Translations under genes and position numbers: made by a program
Part shown: in pieces, positions 1 through 8,988 of the stretch
How positions within the stretch are numbered: the stretch's first letter is position 1
Layout: every line of letters starts with the position of its first letter
The notes under the pieces: model-generated
What the model was told of the DNA's origin: nothing
Database searches by the model: none
The model's input: only the letters and a program-made list of their open reading frames with translations
From: Agaricicola taiwanensis
Lineage (GTDB): Bacteria > Pseudomonadota > Alphaproteobacteria > Rhizobiales > Methylopilaceae
Direction of reading: 5' to 3'
Assembly: GCF_014635245.1 (NCBI RefSeq)
Contig: NZ_BMCP01000002.1
Coordinates: 868,001 to 932,000 of the forward strand
Length of the DNA: 64,000 nt

Positions 1-1072
1 AGGTGGATGCGGTGCGCGAGTTCCTGGCATTGAACGGGATCATCAGACTTTCGAAACCGCCCCAGGAATAGCCCATTCCGAACAGCGAGAACTCATTCAA
101 CATGTCTTTGAGGCTGTCGGCCTCAACAGGCAGGAGTTCAACGCCGAACAAACCGGAAGCACCCAAAAAGTCCCGGCGCCAGAGCGGATGGTACGGATTG
201 CTCTCCAGCCCCGGATGCATCACTCGCGCGACCTCCGGCCTCTGCTCAAGCCAGCGGGCAACGACAAGCCCCGCTTGGTGATGTTGGGCCAGGCGAACAC
301 CCATGGTGCGAAAGCCGCGCAAAGCCAGATAGGCATCGTCCGGACTGAGACAAAGACCGAGATTGCCGTGGGTCTCCTTCACGCGCGGCCAATATTCCTC
401 CGTGGCCGAGATGGTTCCGACCATCACGTCGGAATGGCCGGAGAGATATTTGGTGCCGGCCTGAATTGAGATATCGACACCATGCTCATGGGCCTTGAAA
501 TAAAGAGGGCTTGCCCAGGTGTTGTCCATCACCACGGCAACTCCCGAGGCACGGGCAGCATGTGCGATGGCAGGAATATCCTGAATTTCGAAGGTGAGCG
601 ATCCCGGGCTTTCGACAAAAACGGCTCTGGTCCGATCCTCAAAAAGGCCGCGGATGTCACTGCCGAGAGCGGGATCATAATAGGTCGTCCGGATACCAAG
701 CCTTGCCAAAGTCGTATCGCAGAAATGCCGGGTGGGGTGGTAGACTGTGTCAACCATAAGAAGATGATCACCCGCCGACAGCACAGCGAGGAGGGCAGTG
801 GTTACAGCATTCAAGCCGGAGGGTGCCAGCACCACACCCGCACCGCCTTCGACGGCGGTCAAGGCTGCTGATAATGCATTGGTGGTCGGGTTGCCTCGGC
901 GCCCATACGAATATCGGCTCCGTCCGGCAAGAAAATCTTCGGCGTTTGGATAAAGAACAGTCGATCCTCTTGTGACCGCCGGGTTTACAAAGCCTTGCTG
1001 CTGGGCCGCATCCCGCCCGGCCTGCACCAATACTGTATTGGTGCCGTGATTTTGATCAGTTGCTTTTGACAC
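1..1072 (-). CDS. metC: Cystathionine beta-lyase (partial, 3' end off the left edge)
   Basis: This is a PLP-dependent Cys/Met-metabolism enzyme that would cleave cystathionine to homocysteine, pyruvate and ammonia in the cytoplasm. About 357 codons are visible and the frame runs off the left edge without a stop. The family is usually close to 395 residues, so about 40 C-terminal residues are missing. The PLP-binding lysine is seen in QAGTKYLSGHSDV (Lys208), and RYSYGRRGNPTTNAL near the N-terminus fits the substrate/PLP region. The start chosen is GTG at 1072, preceded by a purine-rich CAGGGGCAG. The gene is divergent from aapJ, an arrangement I recall from Rhizobium. A cystathionine gamma-synthase or gamma-lyase function cannot be fully excluded. 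Confidence 0.88.
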   Translation of the reverse strand, partial: MSKATDQNHGTNTVLVQAGRDAAQQQGFVNPAVTRGSTVLYPNAEDFLAGRSRYSYGRRGNPTTNALSAALTAVEGGAGVVLAPSGLNAVTTALLAVLSAGDHLLMVDTVYHPTRHFCDTTLARLGIRTTYYDPALGSDIRGLFEDRTRAVFVESPGSLTFEIQDIPAIAHAARASGVAVVMDNTWASPLYFKAHEHGVDISIQAGTKYLSGHSDVMVGTISATEEYWPRVKETHGNLGLCLSPDDAYLALRGFRTMGVRLAQHHQAGLVVARWLEQRPEVARVMHPGLESNPYHPLWRRDFLGASGLFGVELLPVEADSLKDMLNEFSLFGMGYSWGGFESLMIPFNARNSRTAST

Positions 1073-1311
1073 AGTCTGCCCCTGTACCGAAATTGAAACA
1101 CTAGATCGCCAAATCTGTAGCGGAATCTTGAATTAGGCGCTTGATCATCGTGCAAATTTATAATGTTATCATTGCCGTCTCCTGAGCGGGGGCGGAACGG
1201 GCGCTAACAGCCTGTTCTGCTTATCATGGGGCGTCAGGCCACACGATGGCCTTATCGAAACAACGGGATCGACAACGCATCGGTCCCAACAGGATAAACA
1301 GAGGCTGCACT
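1073..1311. promoter_or_regulatory. Divergent metC/aapJ intergenic region
   Basis: This 239-bp non-coding stretch separates the divergent metC and aapJ genes and should hold both promoters. It is AT-richer than its flanks. An exact TATAAT lies at 1159-1164 on the plus strand, with TTGATC at 1141-1146 only 12 bases upstream, too close for a standard sigma-70 pair, so the -35 element is unclear. No convincing operator dyad was seen. Confidence 0.35.
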
Positions 1312-2325
1312 ATGAAAAAATTTGTCGCGCTGGCTTTCGGCGCTGCTGTTGGCATTTCGGCGACCGCTGCATCTGCCGCAACCCTCGACGACGTCAAGTC
1401 GCGGGGCGAGTTGCATTGCGGCGTGACGACTGGCCTGCCAGGCTTCTCAGCGCCAAACGACAAGGGCCAGTGGGCTGGTCTGGACGTGGACCTGTGCCGC
1501 GCACTGTCCGCCGTCATCTTCGGTGATGCCAACAAGGTGAAGTACTTCCCGCTCTCGGCCAAGGACCGTTTCCCGGCACTGCAGTCAGGCGAGATCGACG
1601 TCTTGTCCCGCAACACCACCTGGACCTCGTCCCGTGACAGTTCGCTCGGCCTGAATTTCGCTTCGCCGAACTACTTCGACGGCCAAGGCTTCCTGGTTCG
1701 CAAGGATCTGAACGTCTCCTCGGCCAAGGAACTGGATGGCGCCTCGGTCTGCACCCAGACGGGCACCACGACCGAACTCAACATGGCTGACTACTTCCGC
1801 AGCAACAACATGAAGTACGAGCCGGTGGCGTTCGAAAGCAACGACGCCGTGGTCCAGGCCTATGATGCCGGCCGTTGCGAGGTTCTCACCTCCGACGCTT
1901 CGCAGCTCTACTCGCTGCGCCTGAAGCTCGCCAACAGCGAAGATCATGTGGTTCTTCCCGAGATCATCTCCAAGGAGCCGCTGGCTCCGGCGGTCCGCCA
2001 CGGCGATGACCAGTGGTTCGACCTCGTGAAGTGGACCCTCTACGGCATGATCAATGCCGAAGAGCTTGGCGTGACCCAGGCCAACCTGGAAGAGATGAAG
2101 AAGTCCGACAATCCGGATGTGAAGCGGCTTCTTGGTGTCGACGGCAACTTCGGTGAGCAGCTCGGTGTCAGCAACGACTGGGTCGTCCGCATCGTGACCG
2201 CGGTCGGCAACTACGGCGAATCCTTTGAACGGAACGTCGGAACCGGATCGCCGCTCAAGATCGAGCGCGGACTCAATAAGCTCTGGACCCAGGGCGGTCT
2301 CCAGTACGCGATGCCCGTTCGCTGA
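1312..2325 (+). CDS. aapJ: General L-amino acid ABC transporter, periplasmic binding protein
   Basis: AapJ captures a broad range of L-amino acids in the periplasm and delivers them to AapQMP. The 337-residue product has a classical signal peptide (MKKFVALAFGAAVG, cleavage after TAASA near residue 22) followed by the family-3 solute-binding fold. This includes GELHCGVTTGLPGFSAPND near the mature N-terminus and the GLDVDLCRALSAVIFGD segment. The ATG at 1312 has AGAGG seven bases upstream. An upstream in-frame start would add a non-signal extension and was rejected. It is the first gene of aapJQMP, and a stem-loop follows it. Assignment rests on strong resemblance to rhizobial AapJ and on the complete operon. 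Confidence 0.95.
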   Translation: MKKFVALAFGAAVGISATAASAATLDDVKSRGELHCGVTTGLPGFSAPNDKGQWAGLDVDLCRALSAVIFGDANKVKYFPLSAKDRFPALQSGEIDVLSRNTTWTSSRDSSLGLNFASPNYFDGQGFLVRKDLNVSSAKELDGASVCTQTGTTTELNMADYFRSNNMKYEPVAFESNDAVVQAYDAGRCEVLTSDASQLYSLRLKLANSEDHVVLPEIISKEPLAPAVRHGDDQWFDLVKWTLYGMINAEELGVTQANLEEMKKSDNPDVKRLLGVDGNFGEQLGVSNDWVVRIVTAVGNYGESFERNVGTGSPLKIERGLNKLWTQGGLQYAMPVR

Positions 2326-2344
2326 ACGTTTGAAAACGTAAGCA

Positions 2345-2376
2345 ACCTTCGGCCGGAGCACCCTCTGGCCGAAGGT
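2345..2376 (+). promoter_or_regulatory. Stem-loop between aapJ and aapQ
   Basis: A perfect 10-bp inverted repeat, ACCTTCGGCC and GGCCGAAGGT, encloses a 12-base loop just after the aapJ stop. It is followed by ATTTTC, too short a T-tract for a strong terminator. In binding-protein transporters such structures often stabilise the upstream mRNA or lower downstream expression, so that binding protein exceeds permease. That role is inferred here. Confidence 0.7.
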
Positions 2377-2468
2377 ATTTTCATGGTTTAAGATTTATAA
2401 ATACCATCTGCGGAAGGCGTGTGGGGCGCTCATCCGCAGCGTCGTCGAATGGCGACAGAGGGGGTTTC

Positions 2469-3674
2469 ATGTCCGTACAGGAAGGGATTTCGCCGTCTCC
2501 ATCGACTGGCGACAGCGGCCGCGTTTCCCTGGTCAATAATCCAAGGGTTCGCGGTTTCATCTTTCAGCTCATCACAGCGATCATCATCGCCGTGGTGCTT
2601 TACATCTTTGTGACCAACGCGCAGACCAATCTACGCTCGCAGGGTATCGCAACCGGCTTCGGGTTCCTGGACCAGCCGGCCAGCTTTGACGTCAACCAAA
2701 GCCTAATCGAATTCACCCAGAACGCCACCTACGGCCGCGTTCTTCTTGTCGGCATCCTGAACACCCTCTTGGTCGCGGCCGTTGGTATCATCCTGGCGAC
2801 GATCATCGGGTTCATGGTGGGCATCGCGCGATTGTCGCCCAACTGGATGGTCCGCACGCTTGGCACGATCTACGTCGAGGTCACCCGCAATCTGCCGCCG
2901 CTGTTCCAGATCTTCTTCTGGTATGTGGTGCTCATCAAGTTCTCGCCGTCGCCGCGCGACAGCTTCTCGCTGTTCAACGCGTTCTTCTACAGCAACCGCG
3001 GCCTCTACATGCCGAGCGTCGTACTGGGCAACGGGGCGATCTTCATCGAGCTTTCGATCGTCATCGCCGTGGTGCTCGCCCTGGTGGTGCGTTACTGGGC
3101 GCGCAAGCGCCAGGAGCAGACGGGCGAGCAGTTTCCGGTGCTATGGACCGCCATTGGACTGATCATCGGGTTGCCATTGATCGTCTCGGCCATCTTTGGT
3201 TTCCCGATCACCTTCGATGTGCCCGAACTCGGCGGCTTCAACTTCCGGGGAGGCACCCGCGTCATACCGGAATTCGTTGCCCTCACCTGGGCGCTGTCGA
3301 TCTATACGGCAGGCTTCATCGCGGAGATCGTGCGCGCGGGGATCATGGCGGTAAGCCATGGCCAGACTGAGGCGGCCGGCTCGCTTGGCCTTCGGCCGGG
3401 ACCTACGCTCCGCCTTGTTGTGATCCCGCAGGCGATGCGCGTGATTATTCCGCCGCTGACGAGCCAATATCTCAACCTGACCAAGAACTCGTCTTTGGCC
3501 GTGGCGGTGGGTTATCCGGAAATCACAGCGATTTTCGCCGGCACGACGCTGAATCAAACAGGACAGGCCATCGAGGTCATCGCCATAACGATGTGCGTCT
3601 ATCTGACGATCAGCATCGTCACGTCGATCTTCATGAACTGGTACAACAGGCGCGTCGCGCTGGTCGAACGCTGA
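2469..3674 (+). CDS. aapQ: General L-amino acid ABC transporter, permease AapQ
   Basis: This is one of two inner-membrane permease subunits of the Aap amino-acid importer. The 401-residue protein is longer than typical His/Glu-type permeases because of an insertion between the first helices, as in rhizobial AapQ. Hydrophobic segments include one near residues 30-50 and several in the C-terminal half. The EAA loop that contacts the ATPase is GQTEAAGSLGLRPG, followed by VIPQAMRVIIPPLTSQYLN. The ATG at 2469 was chosen because GAGGGGG lies directly upstream. An upstream in-frame start at 2421 would add 16 polar residues without a ribosome site. aapM follows after 10 bases. Confidence 0.93.
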   Translation: MSVQEGISPSPSTGDSGRVSLVNNPRVRGFIFQLITAIIIAVVLYIFVTNAQTNLRSQGIATGFGFLDQPASFDVNQSLIEFTQNATYGRVLLVGILNTLLVAAVGIILATIIGFMVGIARLSPNWMVRTLGTIYVEVTRNLPPLFQIFFWYVVLIKFSPSPRDSFSLFNAFFYSNRGLYMPSVVLGNGAIFIELSIVIAVVLALVVRYWARKRQEQTGEQFPVLWTAIGLIIGLPLIVSAIFGFPITFDVPELGGFNFRGGTRVIPEFVALTWALSIYTAGFIAEIVRAGIMAVSHGQTEAAGSLGLRPGPTLRLVVIPQAMRVIIPPLTSQYLNLTKNSSLAVAVGYPEITAIFAGTTLNQTGQAIEVIAITMCVYLTISIVTSIFMNWYNRRVALVER

Positions 3675-3684
3675 GGGACTGTCC

Positions 3685-4824
3685 ATGATCGATACAGCAA
3701 TTCCAAATCAGGTCTTCGTCCGCTCTCAGCTTGTCGAAACCCTGCCTGCACCCAAATCAGAGGTCGGACCTCTCGCCTGGGCCCGCGCCAATCTGTTCAG
3801 CGGCCCGATCAACAGCCTTCTGACCATCATTGGCTTCGGGCTGCTCGCCTATATCCTGTTCGCCCTTCTCGATTTCCTCGTCCTTCGGGCCGTTTGGACC
3901 GGGGAGAACCGCGAGGCCTGCCTTGGTCCCGAGGTCGGTGCCTGCTGGCCCTTCATCAAGGCGAAGTTCGGCCAGTTGGTCTACGGCTTCTATCCCGTGG
4001 ACGAGCGGTGGCGGCCCAATCTCGTCTTCCTCCTGGGCGCGATCCTGATCGTGCCTCTCATGGTGCGAACGGCTCCCTTCAAGCTCGCCAACGCTGTTCT
4101 CTTCTTCGTCGTCTATCCGGTTGTCGCCTTCTTCCTGCTTCAGGGCGACGTACTCGGTCTGCCGCTGGTCTCGACCCGAATCTGGGGTGGCATCCTGGTC
4201 ACCTTGGTTGTGGCCGTGGTTGGCATCGTCGCGTCGCTGCCCCTGGGCATCGTCCTGGCTCTCGGACGGCGATCGCAGCTGCCCATCATTCGCTTCGCGT
4301 CGATCGCCTTCATCGAGTTCTGGCGTGGCGTGCCGCTCATCACGGTGCTGTTCTTCGCGACCTACATGCTGCCGCTCTTCCTGCCGCGGGGCTTGGAATT
4401 CAATGGGTTGCTGCGCGCGTTGGTCGGTGTATCGCTGTTCGCCGCGGCCTATATGGCGGAGGTGGTTCGCGGCGGCCTTCAGGCCATTCCACGGGGTCAA
4501 TATGAAGGCGCCATGGCCGTCGGCCTCGGTTATTGGCGGATGATGTTCCTCATCATTCTGCCGCAGGCGCTGAAGCTGGTTATCCCCGGGATCGTCAACA
4601 CCTTCATCGGGCTGTTCAAGGATACGACGCTGGTGTTGATCGTCTCGATCCTTGATCTCCTTGGCCAGTTGCGCGCCGCCTTTGCCGATCCCAATTGGGC
4701 GACACCAGTGACCGAGTTCACAGGCTATGCCTTCGCCGGATTCTTCTACTTCTTCTTCTGCTACGGTATGTCCCGCTATTCCCGCTACGTCGAGCGGCGG
4801 CTCAATACCGGCCACAAACGATAA
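3685..4824 (+). CDS. aapM: General L-amino acid ABC transporter, permease AapM
   Basis: This is the second permease subunit of the Aap importer, 379 residues, and pairs with AapQ in the inner membrane. Hydrophobic helices occur near residues 35-60, 110-155 and throughout the C-terminal transport domain. The EAA-type coupling motif is [14 protein letters not shown], followed by [18 protein letters not shown], characteristic of polar amino-acid permeases. The cysteine-containing soluble loop (residues about 70-95) fits the extended AapM type. The ATG at 3685 lies 10 bases after the aapQ stop, preceded by GAGGGA. It is co-transcribed with aapJQ and aapP by position and strand. Confidence 0.93.
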   Translation: MIDTAIPNQVFVRSQLVETLPAPKSEVGPLAWARANLFSGPINSLLTIIGFGLLAYILFALLDFLVLRAVWTGENREACLGPEVGACWPFIKAKFGQLVYGFYPVDERWRPNLVFLLGAILIVPLMVRTAPFKLANAVLFFVVYPVVAFFLLQGDVLGLPLVSTRIWGGILVTLVVAVVGIVASLPLGIVLALGRRSQLPIIRFASIAFIEFWRGVPLITVLFFATYMLPLFLPRGLEFNGLLRALVGVSLFAAAYMAEVVRGGLQAIPRGQYEGAMAVGLGYWRMMFLIILPQALKLVIPGIVNTFIGLFKDTTLVLIVSILDLLGQLRAAFADPNWATPVTEFTGYAFAGFFYFFFCYGMSRYSRYVERRLNTGHKR

Positions 4825-4837
4825 GAGGGGTAATATC

Positions 4838-5620
4838 ATGAGCGTCACCCAGACAGCAGCCGCCGTGCCGCAGAGCCAGGCGAGCACGCGCCATGCCATC
4901 GAACTGATCGACGTCAACAAATGGTATGGCGAATTCCATGTTCTGAAGGACATCAACCTTCAGGTCAGCCGTGGCGAACGGATCGTGATCTGCGGGCCTT
5001 CCGGCTCAGGCAAGTCCACCATGATCCGCTGCATCAACCGGCTTGAAGAGCACCAGAAGGGCCGCATCTTCGTCGACGGCACCGAGCTCACCAACGATCT
5101 GAAGAAGATCGACGAGGTGCGCCGCGAGGTCGGCATGGTGTTCCAGCATTTCAACCTCTTCCCGCATCTCACAATCCTTGAGAACTGCACCCTGGCGCCG
5201 ATCTGGGTCCGCAAGATGCCCAAGAAGGAAGCCGAGGAAGTTGCCATGCATTTCCTCGCCAAGGTGAAAATCCCCGAACAGGCCAAGAAGTATCCCGGCC
5301 AGCTTTCCGGCGGCCAACAGCAGCGCGTGGCCATCGCGCGCGCGCTCTGCATGAGGCCGAAGATCATGCTGTTCGACGAGCCGACTTCGGCACTTGACCC
5401 CGAGATGGTCAAGGAGGTGCTCGACACCATGGTCAGTCTTGCCGAGGAAGGCATGACCATGCTGTGCGTCACCCACGAGATGGGCTTTGCACGCCAGGTT
5501 GCGGACCGCGTTATCTTTATGGACTACGGCCAGATCATCGAATCCAACGAGCCCAATGAGTTTTTTGCCAACCCGCAACATGAGCGGACGAAGAAGTTCC
5601 TCGCCGACATCCTGCACTGA
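4838..5620 (+). CDS. aapP: General L-amino acid ABC transporter, ATP-binding protein
   Basis: This cytoplasmic ATPase drives amino-acid uptake through AapQM. The 260-residue protein carries Walker [10 protein letters not shown] (residues 53-61), Q-loop [10 protein letters not shown], signature [15 protein letters not shown], Walker [15 protein letters not shown] and switch histidine VTHEMGF, all intact. The ATG at 4838 was chosen for AAGAGGGG seven bases upstream. An earlier in-frame ATG inside aapM lacks a ribosome site. It is the last gene of aapJQMP and a strong intrinsic terminator follows within 10 bases. Length and motifs match the GlnQ/HisP/AapP subfamily. Confidence 0.95.
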   Translation: MSVTQTAAAVPQSQASTRHAIELIDVNKWYGEFHVLKDINLQVSRGERIVICGPSGSGKSTMIRCINRLEEHQKGRIFVDGTELTNDLKKIDEVRREVGMVFQHFNLFPHLTILENCTLAPIWVRKMPKKEAEEVAMHFLAKVKIPEQAKKYPGQLSGGQQQRVAIARALCMRPKIMLFDEPTSALDPEMVKEVLDTMVSLAEEGMTMLCVTHEMGFARQVADRVIFMDYGQIIESNEPNEFFANPQHERTKKFLADILH

Positions 5621-5628
5621 GCAAAAAG

Positions 5629-5657
5629 AAAAGCCGGGCATGCATGCCCGGCTTTTT
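5629..5657 (+). terminator. Intrinsic terminator of aapJQMP
   Basis: A perfect GC-rich palindrome, GCCGGGCATG and CATGCCCGGC (5633-5652), has AAAA before it and TTTTT after it. The symmetric A and T flanks allow bidirectional use, and the convergent cysteine synthase gene ends only 20 bases further on. Confidence 0.92.
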
Positions 5658-5676
5658 CATTGGTCCTGGCTTGGCT

Positions 5677-6717
5677 TCAGGAGGCGAGGGCGCTTTCCCG
5701 CGTGATGCTGGGTTTTTTCTCCAGCCATTCTGGTACCGGGAGGTTCCTGGAGCGCAGGAACTCAGGATTGAACAGCTTGGATTGATAGCGCGTGCCGTAA
5801 TCGCACAACACGGTCACGATGGTGTGTCCAGGCCCGAGCTCACGGGCAAGGCGGATCGCGCCGGCGACATTGATGCCGGATGAGCCGCCAAGGCAGAGCC
5901 CCTCTTCGGTAAGCAGATCAAAGATGATCGGAAGGGCTTCCTCATCCGGGATCTGGAAGGCCGTATCAATCGGCGCATCCTCGAGATTGGCGGTGATGCG
6001 GCCCTGTCCGATGCCTTCGGTGATCGAACTGCCCGAAGCCTTGAGTTCTCCGGTGGTGTAATAGCTGAACAGCGCGGCCCCTAGGGGATCCGCTAGGCCG
6101 ATGCGGACCGACGGGTTCCGCTCTTTCAGCGCCATAGCCGTGCCCGCCAGGGTGCCGCCGGTGCCAACAGCGCAAATGAAGCCGTCCACCCTGCCGCCAG
6201 TCTGAGCCCAGATCTCGGGGCCCGTCGTCTCAATATGTGCTTGCCGATTGGCGACATTATCGAACTGATTGGCCCAGATCACACCCTTTGGATCCTCTTT
6301 GGCCAGCTTCTCCGCCAAGCGCCCGGACACCTTCACGTAGTTTCCGGGATCCTTGTAGGGGACGGCAGGCACTTCGATCAGTTCGGCGCCGGCAAGGCGC
6401 AGCATGGCCTTCTTCTCATCCGACTGCGTCTCGGGGATGACGATAACTGTCTTGATCCCGAGCGTGTTGCAGACGAGGGCGAGGCCAATGCCCGTGTTAC
6501 CAGCCGTGCCTTCGACCACCGTGCCGCCGGGCTTCAAGGTGCCGCGCTTCAACGCGTCCTGGACGATGAACAATGCCGCGCGATCCTTCACGGATTGGCC
6601 GGGGTTCAGAAACTCTGCCTTGCCCAGGATTTCGCAGCCGGTGGCTTCGGATGCTTTTTTCAGGCGAATGAGAGGGGTATTGCCGATGGTGGCAAGAAAA
6701 TCGGTTCGGATGTCCAT
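5677..6717 (-). CDS. cysK: Cysteine synthase family PLP enzyme
   Basis: This predicted O-acetylserine sulfhydrylase makes cysteine from O-acetylserine and sulfide. The 346-residue product has the expected PLP lysine in NPGQSVKDRAA, TAGNTGIGLALV, and the glycine loop GTGGTLAG that binds the cofactor phosphate. It resembles the rhizobial paralog of about 345 residues with a C-terminal tail more than E. coli CysK (323), so partial specialisation, such as a cystathionine beta-synthase-like role, is possible. The start at 6717 (MDIRTDFLATIGNTPL) follows homologs. A GTG at 6747 would add ten residues and has AAGG too close to it. It lies 73 bases downstream of the photolyase gene on the same strand. 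Confidence 0.85.
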   Translation of the reverse strand: MDIRTDFLATIGNTPLIRLKKASEATGCEILGKAEFLNPGQSVKDRAALFIVQDALKRGTLKPGGTVVEGTAGNTGIGLALVCNTLGIKTVIVIPETQSDEKKAMLRLAGAELIEVPAVPYKDPGNYVKVSGRLAEKLAKEDPKGVIWANQFDNVANRQAHIETTGPEIWAQTGGRVDGFICAVGTGGTLAGTAMALKERNPSVRIGLADPLGAALFSYYTTGELKASGSSITEGIGQGRITANLEDAPIDTAFQIPDEEALPIIFDLLTEEGLCLGGSSGINVAGAIRLARELGPGHTIVTVLCDYGTRYQSKLFNPEFLRSRNLPVPEWLEKKPSITRESALAS

Positions 6718-6790
6718 GATCGTCAGAATGTCGGAGAAGATGAGCACACCTTAAGGACATGCGGCGCGCGTGCGAAGTTAAAACGTACAG

Positions 6791-8227
6791 TCATTCGCTG
6801 GAATTTCGCAAATCTTTTAGCGCATCCAGCGCCATCTCGCGGGCGGCCTTGTGGTCGACGACAGGATGAGGATAGGTCTTTCCCAATGTGACCCCTGCGT
6901 CTTTCAACCGCTGTTCGCCCACGGTCCAAGGGCTGTGAATCTGCGGCGCAGGTAAGCCTGCCAGCTCAGGCACGAAACGCCTGACATAGCTGCCTTCGGG
7001 ATCGAAAAGCTCACCCTGCCGAATGGGATTGAAGATGCGAAAGAAGGGCGCCGCATCAGCGCCTGAGCCTGCAGCCCACTGCCAGTTGGCAGGATTATTG
7101 GCGGGATCGGCGTCCACCAGCCTGTTCCAGAACCAACGCTCGCCCTCACGCCAGTCGACCAAGAGGTGCTTGACCAAAAAGGAGGCGGCGATCATGCGGA
7201 CGCGATTGTGCATCCAGCCGGTCTCACGCAGCTGGCGCATGCCCGCATCCACGATCGGATAGCCGGTCCTGCCCTCCTGCCATTCCTGCAGGCTGCTTTC
7301 ATTTTCGCGCCAAGGGAAAGCGTCGAACCTTGGCTGGACGTTGCGCTCATGAAGATCCTGATGGTGGAACGCTATGTGGTGGTTGAATTCCCGCCAGCCG
7401 AGTTCCATCCGGAAGCGGTCGGCATCCTCTCCCTGCCGGTTCCTGACGGCGTGCCAGATCTGAAACGGGCTGATCTCACCGAAGCGCAGGTGAGGGGACA
7501 ACCGTGACGTGCCCTCCCGATCCGGCCGGTCACGAGCACGGGCATAACCATTGAGCCGCCGGTCCACAAACTCGGACAGTCGCTCAAGCGCGCCTTGCTC
7601 TCCAGGCTGCCAAACGCGCGAAAGCTTATGCGCCCATTCACTCTGCGCCGGTCGCAGCGTCCATTCAGAGAGTTCATCGCCGCTCACCTTCAAAGGGTTC
7701 GACCGATCGCTGGGAAGGGGCAGAGGAACCCGCGGCGCACCCCGCTGGAGAGCAGCACGCCAGAACGGAGTGAATACGCGGAAGGAGCCGCCCGCCTTGG
7801 TCGTTACATCGGATGGCTCGAACAGCAGATTGGCCGCACATGTTACGACCTTGACACCGAGGTCGTGCATCGCGTTCGCCACCTCGTTGTCGAGCGCGAC
7901 GGCTGCCGGATCGTACCGGCGATTCCAAGCAACCGCTTCAGCACCCGTCTCTTCCGCGAGGTCCCTGACAACGTCGATGGTTGGCCCGCACCTCAGGACA
8001 AGCGGAATGCCGACTCGCAGCAAGGAGGTGCGCAGGCTCTCCAGGCTGCCATGCAGCCACCATCGGGTGGCAGTGCCGAGAGGCCGTGGAAATTCGCTTA
8101 TGAGATCGAGAACATAAAGAGCGATGATTGGCCGGCCTGCTTCCGTCGCATGAACGAGGGCAGGATTGTCGCCGACGCGGAGATCGTCGCGAAACCAGAC
8201 GATGACAGGGGCAGAGGAGCTCGGCAT
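6791..8227 (-). CDS. phr: Deoxyribodipyrimidine photolyase
   Basis: This class I photolyase/cryptochrome-family flavoprotein uses blue light to split cyclobutane pyrimidine dimers. The 478-residue product has the N-terminal antenna domain (VIVWFRDDLRVGDNPAL) and the FAD-binding domain with RTGYPIVDAGMRQL, WMHNRVRMIAASFLVK and the segment ANWQWAAGSGADAAPFFRIF, which resembles E. coli Phr. The start at 8227 (MPSSSAPV) is preferred, since the upstream in-frame ATG at 8263 adds a non-conserved dozen residues. tRNA-Asn lies just upstream on the same strand. It may share a transcript with cysteine synthase downstream, but a joint function is not implied. Confidence 0.92.
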   Translation of the reverse strand: MPSSSAPVIVWFRDDLRVGDNPALVHATEAGRPIIALYVLDLISEFPRPLGTATRWWLHGSLESLRTSLLRVGIPLVLRCGPTIDVVRDLAEETGAEAVAWNRRYDPAAVALDNEVANAMHDLGVKVVTCAANLLFEPSDVTTKAGGSFRVFTPFWRAALQRGAPRVPLPLPSDRSNPLKVSGDELSEWTLRPAQSEWAHKLSRVWQPGEQGALERLSEFVDRRLNGYARARDRPDREGTSRLSPHLRFGEISPFQIWHAVRNRQGEDADRFRMELGWREFNHHIAFHHQDLHERNVQPRFDAFPWRENESSLQEWQEGRTGYPIVDAGMRQLRETGWMHNRVRMIAASFLVKHLLVDWREGERWFWNRLVDADPANNPANWQWAAGSGADAAPFFRIFNPIRQGELFDPEGSYVRRFVPELAGLPAPQIHSPWTVGEQRLKDAGVTLGKTYPHPVVDHKAAREMALDALKDLRNSSE

Positions 8228-8321
8228 GTCGGCTACAACGCCGGCATTCCTCAAAGAGGTCAATATCGCTTCTGGATGAGAGCATCTCCGGCGTCCCGCT
8301 TTCGCGGTGATCGCGGAAATT

Positions 8322-8396
8322 TGGCTCCCCGGGCCGGATTCGAACCAGCGACCGATCGATTAACAGTCGATTGCTCTACCACTGAGCTACCGGGGA
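8322..8396 (-). tRNA. tRNA-Asn (GTT)
   Basis: This is a 75-base cloverleaf including an encoded CCA (8322-8324). The acceptor stem TCCCCGG pairs with CCGGGGA, the D-arm has AGCTCAGTGGTAGAGC, the anticodon loop is CTGTTAA (anticodon GTT), and the T-arm is GGTTCGAATCC. No integrase or att-like duplication of the 3' end was seen nearby. Confidence 0.97.
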
Positions 8397-8500
8397 ACGG
8401 GCACCAAAGGCACCAACGGCGCGCCCTATAGCAGACACTTCCGCATCATGCCAAGCGCTCAATGCTCGCAACGCCACATTCTCCCATTATATCTGGGACC

Positions 8501-8755
8501 ATGTCAGGCTCATCTATCCGTTTCGGCAAGCGCCGTATCGCCGTTCCCGGCAACCGCATTGTCCGCACATTGTTGGGCATTGCTCTCGTTTGCGGCGGCC
8601 TGGTCGGCTTCCTGCCTGTGCTCGGCTTCTGGATGGTGCCGCTTGGGCTCATCATCCTGTCCGTCGACATGCCCGTGGTGCGCCGCTGGCGGCGCCGCGC
8701 GGAAGTCGCGGTACTGCGCCGCTATCGAGCGAGCAGGTTTGGCGAAAGGAAGTGA
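8501..8755 (+). CDS. Small membrane protein, PGPGW-like
   Basis: This 84-residue protein has a basic N-terminus, then two closely spaced hydrophobic segments (about residues 23-57) joined by GGLVGFLPVLGFWMVP. The layout resembles the uncharacterised PGPGW transmembrane family. A very basic tail (RRWRRRAEVAVLRRYR) would sit in the cytoplasm. The start MSGSSIRFGKRR (8501) is preceded by GGGACC. An in-frame ATG at 8462 overlaps no feature but lacks a ribosome site. The gene lies between two opposite-strand tRNA genes and its stop is two bases from the tRNA-Cys 3' end. No function can be assigned. Confidence 0.7.
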   Translation: MSGSSIRFGKRRIAVPGNRIVRTLLGIALVCGGLVGFLPVLGFWMVPLGLIILSVDMPVVRRWRRRAEVAVLRRYRASRFGERK

Positions 8756-8757
8756 GA

Positions 8758-8831
8758 TGGAGGCCACGCCCGGAATCGAACCGGGGTGCAAGGATTTGCA
8801 GTCCTCTGCGTAACCACTCCGCCACGTGGCC
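8758..8831 (-). tRNA. tRNA-Cys (GCA)
   Basis: This is a 74-base cloverleaf with an encoded CCA (8758-8760). The acceptor is GGCCACG/CGTGGCC, the D-arm is GCGGAGTGGTTACGC, the anticodon loop is CTGCAAA (anticodon GCA), and the T-arm is CCGGTTCGATTCCGG. It is opposite in strand to both neighbouring protein genes. Confidence 0.97.
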
Positions 8832-8988
8832 TCTGACCGGCAGCAGCGCTGCGGGTGAAGAGCCTATAGCAGAGCGAATCCTAAGATCGCAATAACCACC
8901 TTTCTGTGCGGCGGTTCGCCTGCTTGCCTTCGGGGGGCAATTCCCGCAATAGGACGCCAGCAATAGCGTGGCGCAAGAGGCAACGGGT

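Noticed and set aside
3757-4956. A 399-codon open frame on the minus strand opposite aapM
   Set aside because: The plus strand encodes a complete permease. The antisense product is Glu/Gln/His-rich without domain features.
8322-8831. tRNA genes as integration sites for a mobile island
   Set aside because: No integrase, no duplicated tRNA 3' end and no foreign-looking DNA was found beside either tRNA. The flanking genes are ordinary core genes.
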